64,000 nt of DNA from Aquamicrobium lusatiense (GTDB lineage Bacteria > Pseudomonadota > Alphaproteobacteria > Rhizobiales > Rhizobiaceae): assembly GCF_014201615.1 (NCBI RefSeq), contig NZ_JACHEU010000001.1, forward strand, positions 329,631-393,630, in the 5' to 3' direction. The notes beneath the pieces were generated by a model, which was not told the origin of the DNA, did not search any database, and worked only from the letters and a program-made list of their open reading frames with translations. Shown here in pieces: positions 55,386-64,000 of the stretch (within the stretch, counting starts at the first letter, position 1; every line of letters starts with the position of its first letter). A program made the position numbers and the translations under genes.

Positions 55386-56987
55386 CTACCTGTCGGTGAC
55401 GATCTTGACCTTGTCTCCGGCTGAAAGCGTCGCTCCCGGCGCCAGCGCATTCAGCACCCGAAACAGGTCGAGCTTGCGATCGACGCCTACCATCTGCGCC
55501 GCCAGCATGCCCATGGTCTGGCCGGGCCTGACGGTCACGACCCGGATGCGAAGCGGCTTGAGGGCATCCTTCTCCGCCTGCGTAAGAACCCGGAAGGAGC
55601 CGCCGACCGCCCTTGCCACGCTGTCGAGCGACGTGCTGGCTGCGGGTGCCGCGGTCAAAAGCCGGTAGACCTGACTGCCGGCCCGGATCACGGTGACGTC
55701 GAACTGCCAGCCTTCGGCCCGCGCCCGCGCGGTTGCCGCCGGGCTGCCGTTGATGGTCGTTTCACGCACACTGTCCGTTTCGAGGCCCGCCACCCAGCCG
55801 CTGCGGATATAGTCTGACAGCGAGCGGTTCGGATCGAGCGACACGCCATCGAAGCGCACCGCCATGTCGCCCGGACCCGTAGCGGTCACGGCGGCGGCCG
55901 AATTGTCGATCATGAAGCCATCCGGCACGGAGAAGGAGATGCCGAGCTTCGGATGCAGGAAATTGTTGCCGCGCACATAGCCTTCATCGGGCGTGTCGCC
56001 ATAGAGCAGACCGTCTATGCCGGCCAGATAGCTGTCGCGATCGCGCGTACCGGTGCCCGGCTGGCCGAACTGGCGCGCGTGGCGCAGCGCCAGTTCGATG
56101 CGCTGCGGTGTATTCGGATGTGTCGCGAGAAAATCGAGACTGGCGTCGGTCGCTCCGCTGACCGAGCGGAAATCGGTGTAGGCCGACATGGATTGCAGGA
56201 AGCGGCTCGCCGCATAAGGATCATAGCCCGCCTCACCCACCGACCGGATGCCGATGACGTCGGCTTCCAGTTCCTGATTGCGCGAGAACTGGGCGAGCCT
56301 CAGCTTGCCGCGGATGAGGGCTGCCTTGGCGGTCGGGCTGTCGCCCAGAACGTCGGAGACGACCTTGGTGGCCAGTCCCTCTTCCGCTTCCAGCCGCTGC
56401 CTCTGGAGCCCGTGATTGGCGGTGACGTGGCCCATCTCATGCGCCACCACAGCCGCCAGCTCCGATGAATCATTGGCGAGCGCCAAAAGCCCGCGCGTGA
56501 TGTAGAGATAGCCGCCCGGCAGCGCGAAGGCGTTGACGTTGGGCGAATTGAGAATGGTGATGCGGTAGTTCTGGGTCGGATTCGCCGAAACCGTGGTCAG
56601 GCTGCCGATGACCTTGGCCACCATGCGCTCCAGCTTGGGATCGGAATATTCGCCGCCATAGGTCGCCAGAATTCTGGGATGCTGCGCGCGCGCCAGTTCC
56701 GCCAGCTTATTGTTGGCGGTGACGTTGTCCACCGTCACGGGCTTCGCGGATGGCCGGAACGCCGATTCCTGCATGTCCGGAGGCACGATGGCCTGACATG
56801 AAGCCAGCGCCAGAGCGACGCCCGCGAGCAGGAAAGCTCGGGCCGGGAACTGCTTGCGTTCGGGCTTGACGACGGACGACAGTTGAACTTCCTTTCCACG
56901 GCTGTGGCGCCGGCCGCACCCGCCCGGATCTGACCATACCGGACCTGACCAGGCACCAAACGGCCACGATTCGGCCAGTCCTGCCAT
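55386..56987 (-). CDS. M48-family metalloprotease lipoprotein with C-terminal LysM domain
   Basis: Up to 533 residues. The zinc motif HEMGHVTANH (HExxH) is followed by ELEADVIGIRSVGEAGYDPY, the third ligand region of M48 proteins. A middle domain of about 180 residues precedes a LysM domain at the end (VTVRPGQTMGMLAAQMVG, ALAPGATLSAGDKVKIV). The lipobox AFLLAGVALALASC lies near residue 64 of the longest frame. From the ATG at 56987 the N-terminus before it is too long for a signal peptide. A CTG at 56882 with AAGGAAG at ideal spacing would place the Cys 29 residues in, so the true start may be non-canonical. It is probably anchored in the periplasm and acts in envelope quality control. Confidence 0.85.
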   Translation of the reverse strand: MAGLAESWPFGAWSGPVWSDPGGCGRRHSRGKEVQLSSVVKPERKQFPARAFLLAGVALALASCQAIVPPDMQESAFRPSAKPVTVDNVTANNKLAELARAQHPRILATYGGEYSDPKLERMVAKVIGSLTTVSANPTQNYRITILNSPNVNAFALPGGYLYITRGLLALANDSSELAAVVAHEMGHVTANHGLQRQRLEAEEGLATKVVSDVLGDSPTAKAALIRGKLRLAQFSRNQELEADVIGIRSVGEAGYDPYAASRFLQSMSAYTDFRSVSGATDASLDFLATHPNTPQRIELALRHARQFGQPGTGTRDRDSYLAGIDGLLYGDTPDEGYVRGNNFLHPKLGISFSVPDGFMIDNSAAAVTATGPGDMAVRFDGVSLDPNRSLSDYIRSGWVAGLETDSVRETTINGSPAATARARAEGWQFDVTVIRAGSQVYRLLTAAPAASTSLDSVARAVGGSFRVLTQAEKDALKPLRIRVVTVRPGQTMGMLAAQMVGVDRKLDLFRVLNALAPGATLSAGDKVKIVTDR

Positions 56988-57050
56988 ATTCCCTAATGTC
57001 GCATTGATGGCAAATTATGTCCGCATGCGGGCAAACCTGCGCGCCACCCC

Positions 57051-57779
57051 TCAGGAAAACCCGATATAGCGCCGAAACGCCTCCGGTCCAGCCTCGCCGA
57101 AGAAGTCGCCGATCGGGCCGCTCGCCACGGGTTTGCCGGCTTCGATGAAGGTCATGTCGTGAGAAATGCGCCGTGCATCCTCGGGCTGATGGGTCACGAA
57201 CAGAACCGTCATGTTGCGCTCGGCCTGCAAACCGGCCACCAGATCCAGCATGTCCTCCCGCAGGGCCGGTCCCAGCGAAGCGAAGGGCTCGTCGAGCAGC
57301 AGCACCGGCCGCTCGCGCACCAGAACCCGCGCCAGCGCCACCCTCTGGCGCTCGCCGCCCGACAGTTCGCGCGGCAGCCGCCGCCCCTTGCCGGAAAGCC
57401 CGGTGCGCTCCAGCGCCTGCGCCACCGCCGCGCGGTCGGCATCGGTGAGGCGCAGCGACGGCGAGCGGCCGAGCCCGACATTCTGCTCCGCCGAAAGATG
57501 CGCGAACAGATTGTTTTCCTGAAACACCATGGAGACGGGCCGGGACGCCGGCGGATCGCCGGTCACGTCGCGCGCGCCGATCAGCACCCGGCCGCTCTGC
57601 GGCATCTCGAAACCGGCCACCAGATTGAGAAGCGTGGATTTGCCCGATCCGCTCGGCCCCATGATGGCGGTGATGCAGCCCGGCCGGAACGTCACATCGA
57701 AGGCGAATGCCGTCTCGCCATAGCTGAACGCCACCTTGTCCAGACGGACCTCCACGCCGGATGCTGCCGGTTGGGTCAT
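57051..57779 (-). CDS. thiQ: thiamine ABC transporter ATP-binding protein
   Basis: 242-residue ATPase. The start at 57779 overlaps the thiP stop (ATGA). Walker A is GPSGSGKST, the signature [15 protein letters not shown], Walker [15 protein letters not shown] and the switch histidine is in [34 protein letters not shown] is a common ThiQ stretch. It is the last gene of thiBPQ, under the TPP riboswitch at 60464-60563. Confidence 0.95.
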   Translation of the reverse strand: MTQPAASGVEVRLDKVAFSYGETAFAFDVTFRPGCITAIMGPSGSGKSTLLNLVAGFEMPQSGRVLIGARDVTGDPPASRPVSMVFQENNLFAHLSAEQNVGLGRSPSLRLTDADRAAVAQALERTGLSGKGRRLPRELSGGERQRVALARVLVRERPVLLLDEPFASLGPALREDMLDLVAGLQAERNMTVLFVTHQPEDARRISHDMTFIEAGKPVASGPIGDFFGEAGPEAFRRYIGFS

Positions 57780-59404
57780 GGCTTCGTCTCCCTCGCCAGC
57801 CGGGCGGACAGGAACATCAGGGCGAGACAGGCGAGCCCGAGAAGCAGCGCCAGCCCCGCCGCGTCCGCAGTACGGTAGCTGCCCATGCGCGCCAGAAGCA
57901 GATAGGGCAGCGTCTGCACCGCATCGGAGCCGAACAGCGCGATGACGCCCAGATCGCCCAGCGACAGCGCCATGGCGAAGGCGGCGGCGGTGGCCAGAGG
58001 CCGGCGCAGCGAAGGCCAGTCGATCAGCCGAAACCGCGTCCAGCCGCCGATGCCGAGCTGTGCGCACAGCCGCTCGTGACGGGCGCTTGCCGCATCATAG
58101 GCCGGGCGCAAAGCCCTCAGCGCAAAGGGCATCGCCATCACCGCATTGACGGTGACGACCAGCACCGGCGCGAAAGCGAACACATCGGCCACATGGCGTA
58201 GCAAGATGAACCAGCCCGCCCCGACGACGATGGGCGGCACCACCAGAACGAAGCCTGCTCCCGTATCGGTGAGATATTCGAGCAAGGGCCTACGCGCGCC
58301 GGCGCGGTGCAGGGCAAGCGCCTGCCTTGCCATCACCAGCGCCATGGAAAGGGCTGCCGCCAGCAACGCCGACAACAGCGCCAGAACGAGGCTGGTCAGC
58401 GCGGCGCGCTGCACGGCGGGCTCCATAACGAGACGGCCAAGCTCGGCCTGCAGCCCCGCCGCCACGGTGGCCGCCATGGGTCCGGCCACGAACAGCAGGG
58501 CGAGCAGGATCAACGCGCCGTTCAGCGCCGTCTCCCCGCCGCTCACCGAAACGAACCGCCGTGGTGCCACCGAGAGGCTGGCCTCGGCCACGGTGCCGGC
58601 CCCGAAACGGCTGAGAACGAAGACGATGGCGAGCGTCAGCACGATCTGCAAAGCGGTCAGTGCCACGGCGCGCGCGGGATCGAAATCGAAGCGCAGCGCC
58701 TGATAGATCGCCACTTCCAGTGTGGTGGCGCGCGGGCCGCCGCCGAGCGTCAAAACGATGGTGAAGGAGGTCACGCACAGCATGAACACCAGCCCGGCGA
58801 CACCCGGCAGCGCCTGCCGCAGCACCGGCCATTCGATCAGCCTGAAGCCGGCGCGCGCGCCCATGCCAAGCTGGCTCGCCAGCCGCCACTGGTCCGCCGG
58901 CACTGTCTGCAAGGCCTCGACGAACAGGCGCGTCGCCAGCGGCAGATTGAAGAACACATGCGCTACGAGGATACCGGAAAGCCCGTAGATGCCCGGCCAC
59001 GTCTCGCCACCCAGCATCGAAAGAAAGCCGGCGAAATAACCGGCCCGACCATAGAGCGCCAGCACGCCAAGTGCGGCCACGAGTGCCGGCAGAGCCAGCG
59101 GCACCGCAAAAAGCTGAAGGATCAGGCCCCGCCCCGGAAAATCCGGATGGCGCACGAAAGCCCGCGCCACGAACAGCGCCGGCACGACCGACAAAAGCGT
59201 AGACAACAGCGCCTGCCACAGCGTGAAGCGGGCAACCCTGAACAGGTAGGGGTCGAAAGCGGCAATCGCTCCGGAAAGATCGCGCATGCCCTCCACGATC
59301 AGCCCGGCGAAGGCCCCGCCGATCAGCAGCGAGATCGCCGCCAGCGCCACGATGCCGGCGGCGACGCGCGGATCCCTGTATTCGGAGGCGACGCGATCGG
59401 CCAA
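57776..59404 (-). CDS. thiP: thiamine ABC transporter permease
   Basis: 542-residue fused permease with two six-helix halves, as expected for ThiP. The EAA-type loops are [20 protein letters not shown] and [20 protein letters not shown]. The N-terminus [20 protein letters not shown] precedes the first helix. The gene starts 6 bases before the thiB stop region on the same strand and overlaps thiQ. It transports thiamine and its phosphates inward with ThiB and ThiQ. Confidence 0.95.
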   Translation of the reverse strand: MADRVASEYRDPRVAAGIVALAAISLLIGGAFAGLIVEGMRDLSGAIAAFDPYLFRVARFTLWQALLSTLLSVVPALFVARAFVRHPDFPGRGLILQLFAVPLALPALVAALGVLALYGRAGYFAGFLSMLGGETWPGIYGLSGILVAHVFFNLPLATRLFVEALQTVPADQWRLASQLGMGARAGFRLIEWPVLRQALPGVAGLVFMLCVTSFTIVLTLGGGPRATTLEVAIYQALRFDFDPARAVALTALQIVLTLAIVFVLSRFGAGTVAEASLSVAPRRFVSVSGGETALNGALILLALLFVAGPMAATVAAGLQAELGRLVMEPAVQRAALTSLVLALLSALLAAALSMALVMARQALALHRAGARRPLLEYLTDTGAGFVLVVPPIVVGAGWFILLRHVADVFAFAPVLVVTVNAVMAMPFALRALRPAYDAASARHERLCAQLGIGGWTRFRLIDWPSLRRPLATAAAFAMALSLGDLGVIALFGSDAVQTLPYLLLARMGSYRTADAAGLALLLGLACLALMFLSARLARETKP

Positions 59405-59410
59405 GTTTTC

Positions 59411-60409
59411 TTACCGGCCCATCACGGACAGCCACTCGTCCACCCATGCCTTGCGGTTGTCGGCGACCTCCTGCGGGCTGAATTGCAGGGCCTTTGCCGG
59501 CTTCACGAGCTTGTCGAAGGCAGGGTCGAGCGGCTTGTCGGTCTTCGCCGCCGGATACATCCACTGCGTTTCCGGCACCGCGTCCTGGAAACCCGGACCG
59601 GTCATGAAGGCGAGGAACTTTCCGGCCAGCGGATTCTTCGCTCCGGTAACGGTGATGCCGGCCACCTCGACCTGAAGATAATGCCCTTCCGCAAAGGCGG
59701 CGGCCTGATAGCGGTCGCTCTTGTCGGCGATCATGTGATAGGCGGGCGAGGTCGTGTAGGAGAGCACCATCGGCGCCTCGCCCTTGGTGAACAGCCCATA
59801 GGCCTCGCTCCAGCCCGGCGTGACCGTCAGCACGCGGTCCTTGAGCTTCCCCCATGCCGCACCCGCCTCGTCGCCATAGACCGAGCGCACCCACAGAAGC
59901 AGGCCGAGCCCCGGCGTCGAGGTGCGCGGGTCCTGGATGACGATTTTTTGCTTCGCGTCGCCTTCGACCAGTTCCTTGAGGCTGGCCGGCGGGTTGGGCA
60001 GCTTTTCCGTGTCATAGACCACGGCGAAATAGCCGTAGTCGTAGGGCACGAACATGTCATCGTCCCAGCCGCCCGGAACGTCGACCCGCGGCGTCGCACC
60101 ATTGGCGACGAACAGGCCTGTGCCCCGCGCCTCGGCGGTGAGATTTGTGTCGAGACCGAGCACGATGTCGGCCTTGGTGGACGCGCCTTCGAGCTTCACC
60201 CGGTTGAGCAGGGCGACCCCGTCGGCCACCGAGACGAAATCGACCTCGCAGCCGCATTCGGCCTCGAAATTCGCCTTCACCTGTGGGCCGGGGCCCCATT
60301 CGGCGGTGAAGCTGTCATAGGTGTAGATGGTGAGCCTGCCTTCCGCCGAAGCCGGTGCGGCGGCCAGCACGGCTGCGACCGACAGAAAGGATAAGAGCAT
60401 CGTGCGCAT
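59411..60409 (-). CDS. thiB: thiamine-binding periplasmic protein
   Basis: 332-residue binding protein. The signal peptide [20 protein letters not shown] ends ASA before [20 protein letters not shown], the ThiB opening. Pocket-type residues include [18 protein letters not shown] and [13 protein letters not shown]. The ATG at 60409 is preceded by AGGAGG 5 bases upstream; an 8-bp complement to this site lies 25 bases further on in the leader, just after the TPP riboswitch. Confidence 0.95.
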   Translation of the reverse strand: MRTMLLSFLSVAAVLAAAPASAEGRLTIYTYDSFTAEWGPGPQVKANFEAECGCEVDFVSVADGVALLNRVKLEGASTKADIVLGLDTNLTAEARGTGLFVANGATPRVDVPGGWDDDMFVPYDYGYFAVVYDTEKLPNPPASLKELVEGDAKQKIVIQDPRTSTPGLGLLLWVRSVYGDEAGAAWGKLKDRVLTVTPGWSEAYGLFTKGEAPMVLSYTTSPAYHMIADKSDRYQAAAFAEGHYLQVEVAGITVTGAKNPLAGKFLAFMTGPGFQDAVPETQWMYPAAKTDKPLDPAFDKLVKPAKALQFSPQEVADNRKAWVDEWLSVMGR

Positions 60410-60410
60410 C

Positions 60411-60451
60411 GGCGCCTCCTTGGTTGCGTTTCAGGGGGTCGAGGCGCCGGA
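60411..60451 (-). promoter_or_regulatory. ribosome-binding-site sequestering element of thiB
   Basis: In the transcript, GGCGCCTC (complement of 60441-60448) can pair perfectly with GAGGCGCC (complement of 60411-60418), which contains the thiB Shine-Dalgarno sequence. The element overlaps TCCGGCGC (complement of 60444-60451), which can alternatively pair over 8 positions with GTGCCGGA inside the TPP aptamer (complement of 60546-60553). This is the switch layout expected of a translational riboswitch. Confidence 0.65.
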
Positions 60452-60463
60452 TGTCCGACAGCT

Positions 60464-60563
60464 TCTAATCCCTCCGCCGGTACAAACCGGATCAGGTTCA
60501 GCGGGTTGGCGTGGTCTCGCCTCTCAGCCGGGCCGCAATGACGCGTCCGGCACCCCGTTAGAG
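60464..60563 (-). promoter_or_regulatory. TPP (THI-box) riboswitch controlling thiBPQ
   Basis: On the reverse strand the leader contains the conserved aptamer parts in order: ACGGGGTGCC at the 5' side, GGCTGAGAGGCGAGACC (the CUGAGA motif, plus-strand 60522-60527), GCTGAACCTGATCCGG (60487-60498) and GCGGAGGGATTAGA at the 3' side. It lies 54 bases upstream of thiB. Bound thiamine pyrophosphate would fix the aptamer and, with the downstream element, hide the thiB ribosome binding site. Confidence 0.95.
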
Positions 60564-60654
60564 CATCTTCAGAAATAGGCCCCCATGCGGCGGGAAGCAA
60601 GAGCGATGCCCCGCCCTTCCGTTCCTCCGGCGGGACTGCTAATGCCCTGATCCC

Positions 60655-61302
60655 ATGAGCCGATACACCATCCTTCTCGGCGGCGAGCTTGTCCGCACCC
60701 CCGCCCTCGATCGCCAGATCGCCGGCACGCGCTTCATCGCCGCCGATTCCGGCATCCGCCACGCCGAGACGCTCGGCATCGTTCCCGAGCTGTGGGTGGG
60801 CGATTTCGATTCCGCGCCGCCGGACCTGCCGGATCATCTGGCATCGGTGCCGACGCAGAAATTCCCTGCCGACAAGGACAGCACCGACGGCGAACTGGCG
60901 GTAGACATCGCCCTTGAACAGGGCGCGACCGCGCTGGTGCTGGCCGGCGCTTTCGGCGGCGCGCGCGCCGACCACGCGTTCCTGCACCTTGCGCTGGCGC
61001 TGCGGCTGGCAGAGGCGGGAACCGAGGTGCTGCTGACGAGCGGCACGCAGGAAGGCCGCCCGCTCCTCCATCGCAAGACCACAGTCTTCGATTATTCGGA
61101 CGGCACGCTGTTCTCGATCCTCGGCTTTTCGGAGCTGACCGGCCTGACCGTGCACGGCGCGAAATGGCCGCTTGAAGCCGTGCGCGTCCCGTTCGGTTCG
61201 TCGCTGACGATGTCGAACGAGGTGCGCGGCCGGCTCGGCGTCGGGCTTGAACAGGGCCGCGCCCTGCTCGTCGCCCATCCACTTACTTCAAAAGAGGGCT
61301 GA
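60655..61302 (+). CDS. thiamine pyrophosphokinase
   Basis: 215-residue enzyme that pyrophosphorylates thiamine to TPP. Motifs are AADSGIRHAETLGIVPELWV, GDFDSAPPDL (DxDS), FPADKDSTDGELAVDIALEQ (DKDxTD) and GAFGGARADHAFLHLALALR, the ordered set of the TPK catalytic domain. The C-terminal B1-binding part ends RLGVGLEQGRALLVAHPL. It is divergent from thiBPQ: imported thiamine would be converted to the riboswitch ligand by this enzyme. Its stop is 1 base before the ABC-F start codon. Confidence 0.92.
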   Translation: MSRYTILLGGELVRTPALDRQIAGTRFIAADSGIRHAETLGIVPELWVGDFDSAPPDLPDHLASVPTQKFPADKDSTDGELAVDIALEQGATALVLAGAFGGARADHAFLHLALALRLAEAGTEVLLTSGTQEGRPLLHRKTTVFDYSDGTLFSILGFSELTGLTVHGAKWPLEAVRVPFGSSLTMSNEVRGRLGVGLEQGRALLVAHPLTSKEG

Positions 61303-61303
61303 C

Positions 61304-63121
61304 ATGGCTCCCCCGCTTCTCAATCTCGCCGGCATCCGCCTGACCTTCGGCGGCACACCACTACTCGACGGCGCTGACCTCACCGTCGCGCCCGGCGACC
61401 GCATCGCGCTGGTCGGGCGCAACGGTTCGGGCAAGTCGACACTTCTGAAGATCGCGGCCGGTCTGGCCGAGGCGCAGGACGGCGAGGTTTTCCGCCAGCC
61501 GACAGCCACCATCCGCTATCTGGCGCAGGCGCCCGACATGGACGGCTTCGCCACGGTGCGCACCTATGTCGAGGCAGGTCTCGGCCCCGCCGATGATCCC
61601 TACCGCGCCACCTATCTGCTCGAACATCTGGGCCTCAGCGGCGATGAAGCACCGGGCGAGCTTTCGGGCGGCGAGGCCCGCCGCGCCGCACTTGCCCGCG
61701 TCATGGCCCCGGAGCCCGACATTCTGCTGCTCGACGAGCCGACCAACCATCTCGACCTCAATGTCATCGAGTGGCTGGAAGAAGAGCTGATCCGCTCCTC
61801 TTCGGCGCTCGTCATCATCTCGCACGACCGCCGCTTTCTCGAGCGCGTCTCGCGCGCCACCGTCTGGCTCGATCGCGGCCAGACAAGGCGGCTCGACCGG
61901 AGCTTTGCCCATTTCGAGGAATGGCGCGACCAGATTCTCGAGGAAGAAGAGCGCGACCAGCACAAGCTTGGTCGCCAGATCGCGCGCGAGGAACACTGGC
62001 TGCGCTATGGCGTCACCGCCCGGCGCAAGCGCAATGTGCGCCGCCTCGGCGAATTGCAGACCCTGCGCCAGCGCCACCGCACCTATCGCGGCGCGGAAGG
62101 CGCTGCCACCATGGTGGCGAGCGACGCGGCGGAATCCGGCAAGCTGGTGATCGAGGCGAAGTCGATCTCGAAGAGCTTTGGCGAGCTGACCGTCGTCAGC
62201 GACTTCTCCACCCGCATCCAGCGCGGCGACCGCATCGGCCTCGTCGGCCCCAATGGCGCCGGCAAGACCACGCTGCTGAAAATGCTGACCGGCGAGCTGA
62301 AGCCGGACGCGGGCAATGTGCGCCTCGGCGTCAATCTGGAGATCGCGACCCTCGACCAGAAGCGCGAGGCCGCCGACCCGAACGAGACGCTCGCCCATTA
62401 TCTCACCGACGGGCGCGGCGAGAGCCTGATCGTCAATGGCGAGCAGCGCCATGTCGTCTCCTACATGAAGGATTTTCTGTTCAAGCCGGAGCAGGCGCGC
62501 ACGCCGGTGCGCGAGCTTTCGGGCGGCGAGCGCGCCCGCCTGCTTCTGGCGCGCGTGCTGTCGCGTCCGGCCAATCTTCTGGTGCTGGACGAGCCGACCA
62601 ACGACCTCGACATGGAGACGCTGGAATTGTTGCAGGAGCTCGTCGCGGGCTTTGCCGGCACGGTCATCCTCGTCAGCCATGACCGCGATTTCCTCGACCG
62701 CACCGTCACCAGCGTGATTGCTCCTGAAGGAAACGGGCGCTGGATCGAATATGCCGGCGGCTATTCCGACATGCTCTCGCAGCGCGGGACCTCGAAGCTG
62801 GACGACCGCAAGCTACGCGCGCGCAGCTCCGGCGATGACGACAAGCCCGCCGCCAGATCGCAGGAAGCCGCGAAGGCCGCCTCGAAAAAACTGTCCTTCA
62901 AGCAGAAATTCGCGCTCGAAAACCTGCCGAAGAAGATCGAGGCCGCGACCGACACGATCAACCGGCTGGAAGACCAGATCGCCGATCCGGGGTTTTACGA
63001 CCGCGACCCGACAGGCTTCCAGAAAACCATCGCCGCCCTCGACAAGGAGCGCGCGGCACTCGCCGCCTTCGAGGAGGAATGGCTGGAACTGGAAATGCTC
63101 CGCGAAGAGCTGGAAGGGTAA
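61304..63121 (+). CDS. uup: ABC-F family ATPase (Uup type)
   Basis: 605-residue soluble protein with two ABC domains and no membrane part. Domain 1 has GRNGSGKST, LSGGEARRAALARVM and LLLDEPTNHLDLNVIEWLEE; domain 2 has GPNGAGKTT, LSGGERARLLLARVL and LVLDEPTNDLDMETLELLQE. Between them is the charged linker (DQILEEEERDQHKLGRQIAR) that enters the ribosomal E site in related proteins. A C-terminal coiled coil (about residues 535-605) identifies the Uup group, connected with ribosome function and suppression of transposon excision. It follows the kinase gene by one base, so the two are co-transcribed. Confidence 0.9.
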   Translation: MAPPLLNLAGIRLTFGGTPLLDGADLTVAPGDRIALVGRNGSGKSTLLKIAAGLAEAQDGEVFRQPTATIRYLAQAPDMDGFATVRTYVEAGLGPADDPYRATYLLEHLGLSGDEAPGELSGGEARRAALARVMAPEPDILLLDEPTNHLDLNVIEWLEEELIRSSSALVIISHDRRFLERVSRATVWLDRGQTRRLDRSFAHFEEWRDQILEEEERDQHKLGRQIAREEHWLRYGVTARRKRNVRRLGELQTLRQRHRTYRGAEGAATMVASDAAESGKLVIEAKSISKSFGELTVVSDFSTRIQRGDRIGLVGPNGAGKTTLLKMLTGELKPDAGNVRLGVNLEIATLDQKREAADPNETLAHYLTDGRGESLIVNGEQRHVVSYMKDFLFKPEQARTPVRELSGGERARLLLARVLSRPANLLVLDEPTNDLDMETLELLQELVAGFAGTVILVSHDRDFLDRTVTSVIAPEGNGRWIEYAGGYSDMLSQRGTSKLDDRKLRARSSGDDDKPAARSQEAAKAASKKLSFKQKFALENLPKKIEAATDTINRLEDQIADPGFYDRDPTGFQKTIAALDKERAALAAFEEEWLELEMLREELEG

Positions 63122-63126
63122 ATCGG

Positions 63127-64000
63127 TCAGGCCCCGTCCGCGGGCGGCGGCACGCGTCGCCCGGCCAGCGCCCGCCACAGCCTTCCGTCGATCGCGGCGA
63201 GGCCGAGGCCGATCAGCGCCATGCCGGCCAGATGGCGCGGCAGCAGCACCTCGTTGAGAAACAGGAAGCCAAGCAGAATGGCGCTGACCGGCACAAGGAA
63301 GGTGACCAGTGCCAGATTGCTGGCTCCGGCTGATGCCAGCAATCTGAAGAACAGCACATAGGCAAGCGCCGTCGAAAGCACCGCAAGCCCCGCCACGGCG
63401 CCGATTGCCGCCATTGACGGCATCGGCAGTTCCCACGGCCTGTCCACCACCAGCATGACCGGTACCAAAAGGATGCTGGCGGTCACCACCTGCCCGGTCG
63501 CCGTCACCAGCGGCGCCACGCCCATGGTGCGGAAGCGCCGCCCGTAAATGCTGGCCAGCGCATAGGACACCGTGGCCGACAGGCACATCAGCTGCGCCGT
63601 GACATGGCTGCCCAGATCCTGCACCGCATCGATGCCGACCATGACGGCAACGCCCAGAAAACCGATGACCACACCGATGAAGCGGTTGCCCGTCATCTTT
63701 TCGTCCGCAGTCAGGAAATGCGCGAATAGCACGGTGAACAGCGGCGTCGCCGCGTTGAGGATGGAGGCGACGCCGGCCGCGATATGCTGCTGGCCGCCGA
63801 CGATCAGCGAAAAGGGAATGGCGTTGTTGGCAAGGCCGATGACGAAAAAGGCCGCCCATATGCGCCTGCCGGTCGGCAGTTTCAGCCCCGTCGCCCTCAA
63901 CAGGACAAGCATCAGCACCGCCGCCACCACCACGCGCCCCACCACGACGGTGAACACCGGCAGTTCCCGCACCGCGATGGCGTTGAAGAAGAACGACCCG
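63127..64000 (-). CDS. EamA/DMT-family transporter (partial at window edge)
   Basis: Reverse-strand frame open to the window end, where FFFNAIAVRELPVFTVVVGR is readable, i.e. beyond the GTG at 63972; the true start lies outside. About 290 residues are visible. Membrane-spanning stretches alternate with short loops: VVVAAVLMLVLLRATGLKLP, AAFFVIGLANNAIPFSLIVG, SILNAATPLFTVLFAHFLTA and, in the second repeat, VTFLVPVSAILLGFLFLNEV, typical EamA repeats. It is convergent with the ABC-F gene (5 bases between stops). Likely an exporter of metabolites; substrate unknown. Confidence 0.9.
   Translation of the reverse strand, partial: GSFFFNAIAVRELPVFTVVVGRVVVAAVLMLVLLRATGLKLPTGRRIWAAFFVIGLANNAIPFSLIVGGQQHIAAGVASILNAATPLFTVLFAHFLTADEKMTGNRFIGVVIGFLGVAVMVGIDAVQDLGSHVTAQLMCLSATVSYALASIYGRRFRTMGVAPLVTATGQVVTASILLVPVMLVVDRPWELPMPSMAAIGAVAGLAVLSTALAYVLFFRLLASAGASNLALVTFLVPVSAILLGFLFLNEVLLPRHLAGMALIGLGLAAIDGRLWRALAGRRVPPPADGA

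Overview
The window is a GC-rich chromosomal segment of an alphaproteobacterium, most likely a member of the Hyphomicrobiales (Rhizobiales). The evidence is the rpmF-mtgA-ispA and thiBPQ arrangements, TrcR (formerly DUF1013), DUF1127, DUF1192 and DUF465 small proteins, a BioR-type box in front of bioY, and two copies of an intergenic palindromic repeat resembling those of the Mesorhizobium/Brucella group (recalled, not searched). No integrase, transposase, phage gene, tRNA, rRNA or CRISPR array was seen. Layout: 1-3.8 kb holds the 3' part of leuC (cut by the window edge), a possible unlisted small gene, an amino-acid ABC transporter and rplS. 4-9.4 kb holds a small membrane protein, a propionyl-CoA synthetase, an SLC13-type permease, and a WYL regulator paired with a DUF1127-like gene, both preceded by the same operator. 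9.6-14.8 kb is a polyamine-type ABC transporter with an XRE-cupin regulator. The centre, about 15-36.4 kb, looks like one catabolic region. It encodes tryptophan 2,3-dioxygenase, arylformamidase and kynureninase (tryptophan to anthranilate), a 2-aminobenzoate-CoA ligase, the two-domain 2-aminobenzoyl-CoA monooxygenase/reductase, and a ring-degradation operon (SDR, cupin, enoyl-CoA hydratase, acyl-CoA dehydrogenase, RidA). It also has a TrpXYZ-like ABC transporter, a branched-chain-type ABC transporter, and MarR and GntR regulators. The same 19-bp operator-like sequence lies upstream of the monooxygenase operon and in the ligase/kynB divergent region, 14 kb apart, which suggests one MarR regulon. 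36.4-39.6 kb is a sulfide/persulfide module (persulfide dioxygenase-like hydrolase, BigR-like ArsR repressor, DUF2892 and two YeeE/YedE halves), followed by trcR. 39.8-47.5 kb contains a secreted phytase-like esterase, DUF1284, bioY, a GntR regulator, a DUF1127 protein, a quinone oxidoreductase, DUF1192, an MFS transporter and an ArsR regulator. 47.6-57 kb is largely housekeeping: rpmF, mtgA, a farnesyl-type diphosphate synthase, a hybrid histidine kinase with two receivers, a lytic transglycosylase, ispG, two divergent DUF465 genes and an M48 protease with LysM. 57-61.3 kb is thiBPQ under a TPP riboswitch whose flanking sequence can sequester the thiB ribosome binding site, with a divergent thiamine pyrophosphokinase. 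The window ends in an ABC-F ATPase (Uup type) and an EamA/DMT transporter truncated by the edge.
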